From Wallemia ichthyophaga EXF-994 (lineage: Eukaryota; Basidiomycota; Wallemiomycetes; Wallemiales; Wallemiaceae): 64,000 nt of DNA. The translations under genes and the position numbers were made by a program. The notes below the pieces were generated by a model. It did not search any database, had not been told where the DNA came from, and saw only the letters and a program-made list of their open reading frames with translations. The DNA is taken from contig NW_008806275.1 of the NCBI RefSeq assembly GCF_000400465.1, forward strand, positions 310,001 through 374,000, written 5' to 3'. Shown here piece by piece: positions 37,140 through 49,101 of the stretch. How positions within the stretch are numbered: position 1 is the first letter of the stretch; the number at the start of each line of letters is the position of its first letter.

Positions 37140-40100
37140 ATGGTATCAGCCAGTATACCTTCCTCACCTGTATCCACAAGGCAGTCACTTGACTCTGGCG
37201 CTGAATCTTTGACTTTATCTCGGGCTTCAACAAGAGGAGATGTCCCTTTGAGCTGGTCTCTCGACAGATACAGAAGCAGCCCAACGATATCCACACACTC
37301 AACTGGATTTAATGCACTATCCACTGTAATGAATCACCCAAACAAGAGACCAAAAGCTTTACGTGCTTCTAGATACCCTTTACCTGCAATTCCCTCCGTT
37401 GATTTCCGTTTACCTTCGTCGAGCGCTGTGGATACCTATTTGCACGATATTCAAGGCGAATATGATGAATTTATCGATAATGTAGAGAAATCCTCTGCCT
37501 CTACTTCTGCGCAACCAGAAACTGAGTTGCCAACCCTCGAAGAAGTTCCGCGGTTATTCTTTAAACAAGACTTCGATTTGGGAGACCCATCCACGTTTGA
37601 TGCAGTAACTAAAAGCATCGGTGATTCTGTTGGTTTAGATAATCTCGATTCTCCAGAAGATATCGGCATCAATGAGATTTTACATGCCCGGTTAGAACAC
37701 CACGCTAATGCTGTCGATAAGATCTTGGTACATGAGTTAACTGAAAGAGCACCATCGCTATTCTCAGCATTGGACAATTTACATCATTTAGGAGATTATG
37801 CCAAAGATGCGATGGATAAGTTTGTTGACTTGAAGGAATCACTCGAGGAAATTTCAAACAATAAGTTACAGATCAAGTTTGATACTATTAATGGTATTGT
37901 CAAAGGGCAGGAAGTGGAGGATTTACTCACAGTGATCTGCGACATCGAAAACATTAATCATGCTTTGCTAGCCCTGCAGCAAATGACAGAGCTTGGACAC
38001 TACTTTGACGCATTAGAATTAGTTGAAAACATATCAAAGACTGTTGTTGAAAACATTAGATCCAAGGATGTCGATAATGTTCTCAAGATCGAATCAGATA
38101 CTGACTTCACTTCGCTCAGTGTCTTCGCAAATGTTGCTTCCGATCTTCATAAGCATACAAATGCTATCTTAGAATACATATCAAAAGACCTGACGGAGTT
38201 ACTATTCATTGACTACATCAAATCACTTAAGAGTTCCGATCACAATCACAGCGACTTGTCAAAGGACGTTGAACAATCAATTTGCGTGTTAGATAGAGCT
38301 GACATGCTAAGAAGTTCTCTTCAGTCATATGAAAACAAGTTGCTTAGACACGTACTTCAGTTCTTCTTCGAATTACTACCTGCCGATATACAATCAAAGC
38401 CGCTCGATCTTGAAGTAAACTTTAATGGCAGTTTGTATGCTAGCCAGTTTGCTAAAGAGCTGCGACAGATGCAGCAAATTGAATACTGTCGTTACCTAAA
38501 CAAATGTAGAGAACACCTCCACATCATTAATTCCTCAATTGTGGGACAAAAGGAGGTACTTGAGGGCATTTCACAGTGAGTATCTTGATTTTATTATTAT
38601 TATCTCTAACACTTTCATTTAGAAACGAGACTATAACCACCAAGCTCTCTAGTTTATCAGGTCAAATCATGGAATTACTGTACTCAGAACTCGCTAGTCT
38701 AATAAGACTGCGCAAAGACATAGAAGCGGAATTACCACTAAGCGAATACCTTCAGTTTGACCATGTAGTGTGGAAGCTTATTAGTGAGACCGAAATAGAT
38801 GGCAGCTCGTCGAACAGTGCATTGTTCTTATTACCAGCAGCAGCATCAAATCAATTACAAGAGTTCTTAGAGCTATTCCATGCAAACTATACCACACAAT
38901 CGGCTAAGCTGGTTGAAATGGAAGTATGGTCTCAGGCTGAAGTTACGCCACTGGTACAAAAAGTCATCAATACCATCGTAAGATCAGCTGTTGAAGATAT
39001 TCCCGAGTTGTTACAAACCACACCCATCATAACCGAAGGAGATGAGAATCATGAAAATCAAATCAACGTTGAAGGTTTGAAGTTTTACACTGTCGAAGCT
39101 CTCAATAAGGTTCTTGTCTTGCTCATTGATTACCTTCGCATTATGCTTCAGGTACCTAATTCTGCTACAGAGATTATGACCCGTATGATAGAAGTATTGA
39201 AGGTGAGTGAAATGCACTATCACTCTGCCTGACTGACAATCCTTAAAGCAATTCAACTCCAGAACTTGCCAAGTTGTTTTAGGTGCAGGCGCAATGAAAT
39301 CTGCTGGCTTAAAGAACATCACGGCCAAACATTTAGCACTCGCATCTCAATCGCTTTCTGTGATGATATCACTCATTCCATACATCAGAGAGGCTGTTAG
39401 AAGGCAGCTCAAAAGCAACCAAGCAACGCTTTTGATTGAGTTTGATAGGTTGAGAAGAGTGTGTCTTGTCTTTCACTATTAGTATTTACTAAATATCACT
39501 CTAGGACTATCAAGAGCATCAATATGAAATTCATGCTAAGCTTGTGTCGATTTTGGGTGATCGCCTCACTGCACACTCTAAATCTTTAGCTGTACGTCGA
39601 TGATCGGAGTAACTATCCCTACTTACACACTATTAGGCTACGAAGTTCGAAAAGACGAAGGAAGAAGATATAAAGAAACCTAATTCATACGCCGAAGGAC
39701 TTGTGAAAGAGACGGCTACTTTGCATAGAGTTTTAAACAAATACTTACCAGAGGCTACCGTCAAGTTTGTGTTCAAACAGGTCTTTGACGCTATAAATAA
39801 GCGTATTGGTGACTATTATCAGCGTCTTACTGTAAAAACAGAGCTTGGAAAAGAAAAGTAGGTACTTGATTATTGATAAGGGTTCAGAGGACTAACCGAC
39901 ATCAGACTGCTAACTGATGCTCACTTTTTATGCAATCGCTTGAATGCTTTACAGGGTACTGATGAACTTGGTAGTGTGAGTCATTATATCATTAGTTATT
40001 ATCTGATTAATCGTTTGCAGTCGCTGATAAGTGTGGCCGAAAGTCGTCAAGTTAGTAAGACGCCCACGGAATCACCTAGACCAAGTATTGCTACAGAAAA

Positions 40101-41220
40101 CGATACAGCTGAACGGCGATCGTTGAGTTTTGACGTTCAGTCTCGGAATACTACGGAGCTACATCGTATGACTATCGGTGCAGTCAATCAGGATATCATT
40201 CCACAGATCGACGAAGGAACAGAGCAGAAGAGAGTAACTGAAAACCAACAAGCTGATGCCGACAAATCATTACCTGAAGTACCTCAAGAGATGCTTCAGA
40301 GTGGCAGCCAAGAGGTAAAATCAAGTGGTGATGAAGATAAGGCCAACCAAAATCAAGAAACTGTTGATGTTCAGCAATGGGAGGGCGTTGATGGACTTGA
40401 AAATAAAGATCTTGGCCTGCAAGAGAATAAAGTTAACTGTCAGTCAATTATTGAAGAGGAAGTAAGGCACCAAGAATACCAGCCTGATCAGCCAGAAAAA
40501 AACCATTCTGAGGTGATGATTCAGGCTCAAGGGGACGCACAACGGGAAAATGAACAGGCTGTGATTGACGACGGCGAAAAACGCCAAAGTACAGAAAAGC
40601 CGACTGACAATGCGGACAAACCGCCATCATCGCAACATATCAATCAGACAGAAGAAGAAGCCGGAAATAAAGAACATATCGAAGATAAAGATCTTATATC
40701 TGGTGAAAAGGAATGTGACACATACGCCATAAAACCTGGTGAAACCGAAGAATCCGCTGCGTTTACGCCAAGTTCTGCTGTTAAATCAGAAGCAGAAAAG
40801 TTTGCTAACGAGAAACTTGAAGATACGGCTGTGGATTCAGAGACTACTGAAGGAAAGAGTGATAAGCATATCGACCAGGAAGAACATCATAGAACGGAAG
40901 CTGACGGGGAGAAAGTTGATAAAAACCAAGACGCCTCACATGTCAACAATGAGATCTTACCCGTAGCTTACTTAGATGAGGATCACAAATCTGATTCTGA
41001 TGTGAACGCCAAGAAGTCGGATCAAGTCACCGAAGTGGGAGCAAAAAGTGACAAGCAGGAAAAGAGTGAAAGAGAGGGAGTTGAGAAGACCGACACAAGT
41101 GAAAGCGCACAACTCCAGCCAAAAGAAACCGCAGTTGAAAATTCAAGTAAAACACCATCAACATCAAACAAAACAAAGACAAAGAATCAGAAAAAGAAGA
41201 ATAAGAAGGGCAAAAAATAA
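37140..41220 (+). CDS. VPS54: GARP tethering complex subunit VPS54, with long charged C-terminal extension
   Basis: Exons 37140-38575, 38623-39202, 39249-39458, 39505-39591, 39637-39857, 39906-39975 and 40021-41220 give 1267 residues. VPS54 is part of the GARP complex (VPS51-54), which tethers endosome-derived vesicles at the trans-Golgi. Family regions are YLHDIQGEYDEFI near the N-terminus, LHHLGDYAKDAMDKFVDLKE, GLKNITAKHLALASQSL and IPYIREAVRRQ, then a C-terminal helical region ending near 40020. The last exon adds about 400 residues rich in Glu, Asp, Lys and Gln with a Lys-rich end (NQKKKNKKGKK). That tail is not a normal part of the family. It is in frame across a well-supported intron. 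Confidence 0.9.
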
Positions 41221-41373
41221 AATGTAGTCTTAAATAAAAAATAAAAAATATTTGAAGATTCATACCAAACTTGTGGCAGGCATCCACTAAAAACATTTGA
41301 TCACCGTTTTGAGATAACCCGCCACTTGATACTGAATTGTAATTATAGATCAGAAAATCCCAAATTATATTCA

Positions 41374-43499
41374 ATGTGGGTGATTTAGCTACGATGGGAA
41401 TAAAGTTGAAGCACGTCTAGGGGTTTTCTTCGCCAAGCTACGACGGGTACAGTCCTATCAATCGCAGCAATGTAAGCAATATCACGTAATAAAAGCGCGT
41501 AAAGCTTAAGCGTTTTAGTGTCATATTTGCTATAGTGTCTTTTAATGCCCCACTGATCAAGCAGCTCTACTTTATTCGAGTCACGACTAACATCGATATG
41601 TTCGACGCTAGGATAGAGCTAGGTACTCTAGGCTACTGCGTATACCTTGAAGATGGAAAAAGCTGCATAGAGCCTACGCTCGGATATACCATCGGTCAGT
41701 CACATGTTTGATTCAAATCACGCGACTGAAGGCTGAACGCTGGTGCAGACCTTGAAGAAGTCGGCCTAGGAGAATTCCTACAGCTTTCACAAGTACAAGA
41801 CTTTATGAATTCGATCCCTGATGATGTTATCAACTGGGTTACCTACGTAAGTTTCATCGGAATGCATTGATATGTGCCCGTTTGACTAATTTATCTAGGT
41901 TTTCGTATTACATTTCATGTGCGGAGGTTTTTTAAGCGTACATTAATAAGCTTATGCACTACAGCTCTCTCGGGCTTTCATTCTTAACAGTTTTGGTCGG
42001 AATTTTTTCACATATTCGAGAGCTTGGCAGATCTTACTGGAGCAGCTTAATCTCGATTCTAGCATGCGTGTAGGTGTTTAGGTTACCAGCTAGCTATCAC
42101 GCTTATGCAACACTAGCGTTGCCCTAATCACATTTGCTTTCGATATGGCATTCGCAGTGAAAACACGTAACAGGTTGAACGATACAAATGTAGCAACAGC
42201 TCAGATTGGACAGTCTGTCTGGCTTGTACTTGCTGCAGCTATTGTTGTGAGTTAGATCACATATACAAGGGCGATTATTGACAGTGCACAGCTTGTAATA
42301 TCAGTCTTCATGTTTTTAGCTGGAATTGCAATGTCTCGCCGTCAACATAAGACAAGAGACTTATTTGACAATGAGAAGGTTAATAGTGATAGTCACCAAC
42401 ATAATCAGAATGATACCTACGGTATGGGCGAGAGACGTAAGCTTAATAAGCAAGATAGAGATAAACCAGACGATAGTTCATCAGCATCATTCTCACCATT
42501 ACCAGGGTCATATACATCAGACCAACAGCCATTAACACCAAATGCTGGTAGACCTTACGAATCTAATCATTGGGATGATACACGATCGACAGTACATAAC
42601 TCACAGGGTTACGGACAAACGCCACAAATGCAACATCTGCAGCCTCATATGCAGCCTCAGATTCAGCCTCATATGCAGTCTCAGATGTATCAGAACCAAG
42701 GACAACCTCAATTAGATTCAGGAAGGCCGACATCACCATTCGAACAGCAGATGATGACGCAACCAATGCTGGCACCTTACATGCCACAACCATCGATATC
42801 ACCATTGCCATTTGCACGCTCACCTCAACCATCAGTGTCATATGTATCATCACCACCACCTAGCTCAATGTCACCACCACCGATGCCATATGCGCGGTCG
42901 CCGCCACCTCAAATGGCAACAAATCAAATGTTCGCAGCACCGCAAATGTCTTGGTACTATAATCCAGCAGCGCAGGGTGGACAATATGGGCAACTCGCAC
43001 CATCAGAGATATCTAATGATCAAAGCGGTGGATCATACTGGCCGAACCCTAACGGATTGGTGCCAAATCACGGTAATAATGCAAGTGAGTGATATTTTAA
43101 AGAAAAGATGAGAACTAAAGATAATTAGTAATAAGTAGAGTAACGAGCCCTGTGAATACAGGACAATTTCATATGACGAATAATGTTGCACAGCAAGCAG
43201 CGGCTGGAGCACTTTCAACATACCAAGCCAATCCTAATGAAGAGAAGGGATCTGAAGAGAAAAACGATACATTGACTTCACCACCGGCATCGTCACCGTT
43301 GACACAGACCAGCGCAGTGCCACTTACAGCGAGAAAGCCAAAGAAGCAGCAGCAACAGCAATGGTCAGCACCGTTTATAAAATCACCGCCACCTCCAGAG
43401 ACATACGCAGAACCAGAAGGTGATCCATACCGTTCAGCCAGGGCTATGCCTCGAAGGATGGATAACGAAGACTCAAAGGAGCCACCACCATATCAATGA
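41374..43499 (+). CDS. PalI/Rim9-like four-transmembrane protein with Pro/Gln-rich tail
   Basis: Nine exons are proposed: 41374-41375, 41421-41471, 41519-41694, 41749-41846, 41899-41918, 41965-42069, 42117-42246, 42292-43084 and 43162-43499 (570 residues). The N-terminal domain matches PalI/Rim9 of the SUR7 superfamily. It has a first membrane segment (TVLSIAAIVIFAIVSF), then NAPLIKQLYFIR, LGTLGYCVY with a nearby second Cys, and three more membrane segments including ALITFAFDMAFAVKTRNRLND. The family senses ambient pH at the plasma membrane. The tail is Pro, Gln, Met and Ser rich with PPPY-like ends, which could bind the WW domains of Rsp5. The start codon appears split: AT at 41374-41375, an intron with GTGGGT/CTAG borders, then G at 41421. 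Exon 5 is only 20 nt. Confidence 0.8.
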
Positions 43500-43604
43500 A
43501 AGACAAACTGTAATAAACGATTTATAATGCTTTTAATTTAATAAAAATTTTGATATTCTTGGGAATTTTTCATTGGTTTGAGTAGACAGTTAAAGTAAAC
43601 GATC

Positions 43605-46322
43605 ATGTCATTTTTCAGGTGAATAAGAATGAAATAGAGACAAGATGATATTAACGGAGATTATTTTTATAGACGCGCAGGCAGCTCATCGGAAAGCGAT
43701 TCATCATCTGAGGAAGAAGAACTTTTATCTTCATCTGGGTCTGAAGATGAGGAAGCACCAGTGAGTTATGAGGAGATTTGAATAGGGGCTGAATTAACTC
43801 AAATTTAGCCACAAAAGCAAGAATCAAAGCCAATGTCTAGATTCTTAAAGACAGCTGGCGGCGATAGCTCCTCATCCTCAGAATCATCCGATGAAGAAGA
43901 TTCTGATGATTCTGACGACGATGAAGCTCCAAAGAAATCAAAGTTCCTTAAAGGCGCTCAATCTGATGATTCAGATCAAGAGGAAGATACGAAGAAGATT
44001 GTTAAATCAGCAAAAGATAAGAGAGTTGAGGAAATGGAATCTATCATAAAATCTCTCGATAATGCCCACAAGATCAGTGACTGGGCTGCTATCAACACGG
44101 AATTTGACAAATTGACGCGTCTTATCATTCGTTTACAAACACTTCATGAACCAATTCCTGCCATGTTCATTAAAACTTTAGTTACGCTCGATGATGACTT
44201 GAAGAGCGACAAGGGCGATACAAAGAAGAAGTTGAATGCTACCAACAACCGTGCAATGAACGGTATGCGTCAAAAGATTAAAAAGAGTATAAGGGATTGG
44301 GAAAAGGACGTTGAAAGCTACCGCGTGAATCCTGAAGAGTACGAGTCAAACGCTGCTGCCGTTTCTGCCGCTCATGCTCCAGGTGTTGCCCCAACCAAAC
44401 CAAGAGCTGAAAAAGCTGAAAAAGCTGCAGATGAAAATGGTCTTGGATTCTCAACCATCGGTAAAGCCGGTAAAGCTACAGATGAACCAACTATTACACC
44501 TGAAACTTTATTCAGGCACTTATCTGGTATCCTAGAAGCTCGTGGTAAGAAGAACACTGATAGAAGTGAACAAGTTCGTACACTTGAGAAGCTTCTTAAG
44601 GTTGCGTCAACTCCTTACTCAAAGATTCGGGTTCTTTTGGCTTTGATTTCCTCAAGATTTGACTACAACGCCACCAACCAAGCACACATCCCGCCTCCAT
44701 CATGGGTTTTGGCCAGAGCTGAATTTGATAGCCTGGTTGATCTTCTGATTAGTCAACCACAATACATTGTCAGAGAAGAGACTGTAGAATATGAAGACTC
44801 CGTTGAAAGAAAACCACAGGGCACTGATGATGTCGTGCAAGTTCGTGGTTCATTGGTATCTTTCATTGAGAGACTTGATGATGAATTTACCAAGACACTT
44901 CAAAATTCTGATCCTCACTCACTTGAATACGTCGAAAGGCTCTCTGCTCAGAAGAGTTTGTATCAAACAACGGTCAAGACACAAGCTTACTTCGAGCTGA
45001 TAAAGGCGGAATTACCAATTTCAAGAACTGTAATGCGCAGACTTGAACATATATACTCCAAGCCAGATGCTGTTGTTGAAGTATTAGAAAAGTCAGCAAA
45101 CCAAGCCCTTGGTCAATTGAAGTCAACCATTACACCACTACAGTCTACATTCTCATCAACTAAGTTAGTTCATCAACTCTGTACTTATCTCTACGGTGCC
45201 TCCGATGGCTTATTACGTACGAGAGCAATGCTTTCTCATATTTATCATCACAGTTTACACAACAACTTTCACACAGCTCGTGATATGTTCTTAATGTCCC
45301 ACTTACAAGAAAGCATCAGCAGGGCCGATGTTGCAACTCAGATATTGTTCAATCGTACAGTAGTTCAATTAGGTCTTTGTGCATTTAGATCAGGTTTGAT
45401 TAGAGAGGCTAGAGATTCGTTGAGAGAAATATTCCAATCAGGTAGACCAAAGGAATTGTTAGCACAGGGAGTAACGCAACAAAGATACATGACTATGACA
45501 CCTGAACAAGAACGTGCAGAGAAGTCAAGACAAGTTCCCTTCCATATGCACATCAACTTAGAATTATTAGAGGCTGCATACTTAGTCAGCTGCATGCTGA
45601 TCGAAATACCAAAGTTGGCTTCAGCTGCTGAAGATCCAGATGCTAAGAGGAAGATTTTATCAAAGGCTTTCAAGAGGCAATTAGATTTCGCAGAAAGGCA
45701 AGCATTCAATGGACCACCGGAGAACACACGTGATTATATCATGCAAGCTTCAAAAGCTTTGCAACAAAGTGATTGGGAAAAGTGTCGTGATTTGATTCAT
45801 GGTATAAAGATCTGGTCATTAATGCAAGGTGAAAGTCAAACGAAGGAGATGTTGACAAGGTGAGTATTATAAATTATAGTAGAAAATTTATTTTAACGAA
45901 AAAATAGCAAAATACAAGAAGAAGCAATGAGAACATACTTGTTCGCAAATTCATCATTCTATGAGAACATATCAATCTCCATACTGTCCTCTGCGATGGA
46001 ATTGGATGAGAAACATGTGAACTCGATAATCTCAAAAATGATATGGTCTGAAGAATTATCAGCAACAATTGATCAATCCAACAACGTTGTAGTGTTCTCA
46101 AAGGTCGAACCAACAAGACTGCAGTCATTATCAAACCAATTGCTTGATCGCGCAAATAGCTTAGTAGAGTTGAATGAGAAAGCATGGCAATTGAAGTTTG
46201 ATGATGGTACTAATAAGTCAGATGATTTGAGCGCAAGAATTCGTCGTGGTAACCGAGGACAGGGTCAACAAAAAAGCAGTAGGCCACAGTTCTCCAATCA
46301 GACGAGAAAAGTACCTGTATAA
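43605..46322 (+). CDS. NIP1: translation initiation factor eIF3 subunit c
   Basis: Exons 43605-43618, 43673-43760, 43809-45859 and 45908-46322 give 855 residues. eIF3c is a core PCI subunit of eIF3 that contacts eIF1 and eIF5 on the 40S ribosome. The start MSFFR is encoded by a 14-nt first exon. A Ser/Glu/Asp-rich N-terminal region containing SRFLKTAGG follows, then ILEARGKKNTDRSEQ and LISSRFDY. The PCI region includes QVPFHMHINLELLEAAYL and VGxxxEARDSLREI-like helices, and a Gly/Arg-rich end (RIRRGNRGQGQQ) closes it. A further downstream exon around 46367-46440 is possible but not supported. Confidence 0.95.
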
Positions 46323-46492
46323 AAATTTCTGTTTATATATTTCTGCATTATCACATTATGTTTAGATTATAGGGAGAAACTCACGCCAGTGACAAATTCG
46401 CCAAGAGCTGGTTCATCTTACGCATATGAAAGAATGGCAATGATTAGAATTACAAGGTACATTGATGAATGAGCGCTGTTGGGAAGTATAGA

Positions 46493-49005
46493 TTATTTGC
46501 GTAAAAAGAAATTCTTGAAATCAGAGAACATGGGTACTGCAGGGGAAATATTCTTGCTATCAGCTTTATTAGGGTTATTATTGTAATCTGTTGGTGAACA
46601 GTTATCACCCTCTGATTTATTGTTGATTGTTGGGACTGGTATGAGTGGTCGATTTGGAGGATCCATGTCTAATTCTGTCAAGAACGAATTTGATTGTTTT
46701 TCAGATTGCGATTCAGTGGCTGTAACTGCTCTGAATATTTCATGTATTTGACTTTGATCCTTTTTGGGTAAACCTTTCATTTCAAGTACCTAAATCGTAA
46801 AGTCAATTGTTTTATAGACTTTGAAACATCATGTGGCATACTTTTTGAAAGTTTTGGGAGGAGCTGTCGGCAATTAATGTCGTGTAAGATTGAACAAACG
46901 CCTCTGCTGGTACTGATGGTGCAAGCACTACCTTGAGAAGAGTTTCCAATGGAATTAACGCTCTATTGACATGTCTAGCGTATCTATAATAATTAGGTGA
47001 GTTATTTCAACATTCACGATTAATTTGCCTACGCAGATGTTGTCGATCCTGTTTCACGAGGACTTTCCATTGAATCTAGGAATGCTTGACGAAAAGACTG
47101 TAAATCAAGTAGTAGCTAATTAAATGTCAATTTAGTTAATCATATTAACATATTACTTACTTGCTCAACTCCGAGTGAAGATAATGGACGAGACTTAACG
47201 ATGTTTCTCGTTAGCAATGCAACTGATAATGAAACAGCTTTATCAAGGAAGCTGCGATAGTATTTACGCTGATCAATGGATTTTGTAACATTTGAGCTTA
47301 GGTTGAGAATACACTGAGATAAATCGATGACGTATTGACTGGGATTACTAACAGATGTGATATTGTTCGACTTCTTTTTTGAATTACCCAATTGTGACCA
47401 TTGAATACGTGACATGTCATTAAGCGGTGTTTCGATCCCAAGCTCAAAGTTGTGTAAACAACGTTGTAAGCAATTTGAAATGATAGAGTTAAAGATTTCG
47501 CCTTCTTTTTCAAAGGAGATATCGCCTTTAAATGGGATGTAGACATATTCTTTTAGCTTTTCTTCAAGTTGAATGGCAGTTGATAAGCAATAATCAGCAG
47601 TATTAATGATAAGACCAGAAATTTTAATTTCATTGTAGTTGACTTTTGAGTCAAGGGATCTACGTGAGTTTATGCCATGAATCAGCTGAGCTTTGAGGAT
47701 GTCGTTAGCGTAAATCTTCAACCACTTGCTGTAAAGTTTTGATAAATCAACAATAGGTTTACCATTTGTCAATGTAGCGCATTGACTGAGAATTTGACGG
47801 TAGTTTAGGAAGAGCTCGCTTGAAGATTCCAAAACTGAAGCAGTACTACTTTCTTCAACGAATTGATGAGAGCTTGAATCAGAGAACTTTGTGAATAGAT
47901 CAGCGAGAGATTTATCTTGATGGGAGATGTAGACGTGAAAGACATTTTGATAAACAAGTGAAATTGATTTGAAACCACCTTGATCGTTAAACTGGGGAAT
48001 TATTAGTGGGGATAGAATTATGGAAGTGAATCTACGCACATGAAGATTAAGTTTCTTTTGCATTTGAGATTCAAAGTCCTTGGTGATTCTGATAGCTTCT
48101 ATCAGACTGTCAACGTTTAAGTTTGAGTTTTTTAGGACAATCTGAATATCTTGACTTGTATAATCGTTGAACTTGGCTAACAATTGAGATTTAATATTCC
48201 AATGAATAGGCCAAATATTTGATAAATCTTGTTGATGTTGGAATTGCTTTAGAATGCGATTGAACCAAGCGAATCTAGTTGATAAATTATCAAGTTGACC
48301 AGCTTCATCTGAAGGGCTAAAAATGCGTCTATAGTCGCGTAAAATGAAAGCGATGAACCAATCAATAATGTTAAGTTTCACTTGAAGACCCAATTTGTCA
48401 ATTAAAAGGGCAGAATCTTTAATGGTTTTACGTTGACGTTCACCTCCCATATCAATAGTAGTAGGTAAAGAGGAAGACCAATAAGATTTGAATTCTCGAA
48501 CTAATTGATCACGTAGCTTAGCTTGAGACATTTGAGCTTGAGTCAAAATATCAGCAATTTTAGGAACTCTAGCTAAAGGAGATAAGGAGTTAGATAGAGA
48601 GATTAAATCTTGTAAGGGCTTAATGATAGTAGAGTAAGAGTGAATAGATAGTTGATAATCCAATTGATTTGTGAGGTTAACAAGAAGTTGAAATTGTTTC
48701 AGCGTAGACATTGAGTTGGACAAATTGGATTTGACTAAATTTAAGTTTTTAATATCATCAGTGATAGATCTGATGGTGTATTCTGAATTAACAGCGTGAT
48801 GATGAATGTTTGATAGGTTGATGAATGTACTATCATTTAAATTGATCTGATTGGACGAGTTCAAGTATTGGATATTCTGATAGAGGTTTTTGAGGTTAAT
48901 GAGTAATCTATATCTCTCTAAAGCCAATTTACTGTGTTTGATAGAATCAGGGCTATTGAATAATTTATCTATATTTTCAATTTTACTTGAATCCCCTATA
49001 GTCAT
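46493..49005 (-). CDS. VPS53: GARP tethering complex subunit VPS53
   Basis: Minus-strand exons 47161-49005, 47033-47097, 46842-46983 and 46493-46789 give 782 residues. It is the partner of VPS54 in GARP. Supporting segments are ITDDIKNLNLVKSNLSNSM, LARVPKIADI, EAGQLDNLSTRFAWFNRIL, YISHQDKSLADLF, NTADYCLSTAIQLEEKLKE and LSSLGVEQ. The C-terminal exons supply LIPLETLLKVVLAP and VLEMKGLPKKDQ, as in animal VPS53. The tail after that is low complexity. At first glance the gene could be taken for a COG subunit, but the EAGQLDNLS and EEKLKE blocks favour VPS53. Confidence 0.9.
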
Positions 49006-49101
49006 TTCTTTCTTTCAATAAACTTGGTTTCGAATTACTTGTTTGCGACCAAGACCAACCGCCCCCAGAAATTTCCACGTGTTAAATTATTGTCGAGTGA
49101 A

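Noticed and set aside
40021-41220. VPS54 tail as an independent gene
   Set aside because: No start codon context or promoter gap is evident, and the frame continues through a good intron; kept as part of VPS54 but flagged.
46367-46470. Possible extra 3' exon of eIF3c
   Set aside because: It would need a weak donor around 46319, and the encoded residues do not resemble the eIF3c C-terminus.
46493-49005. Initial reading as a COG complex subunit
   Set aside because: The EAGQLDNLSTRFAWF, EEKLKE and LEMKGL blocks fit VPS53 better.
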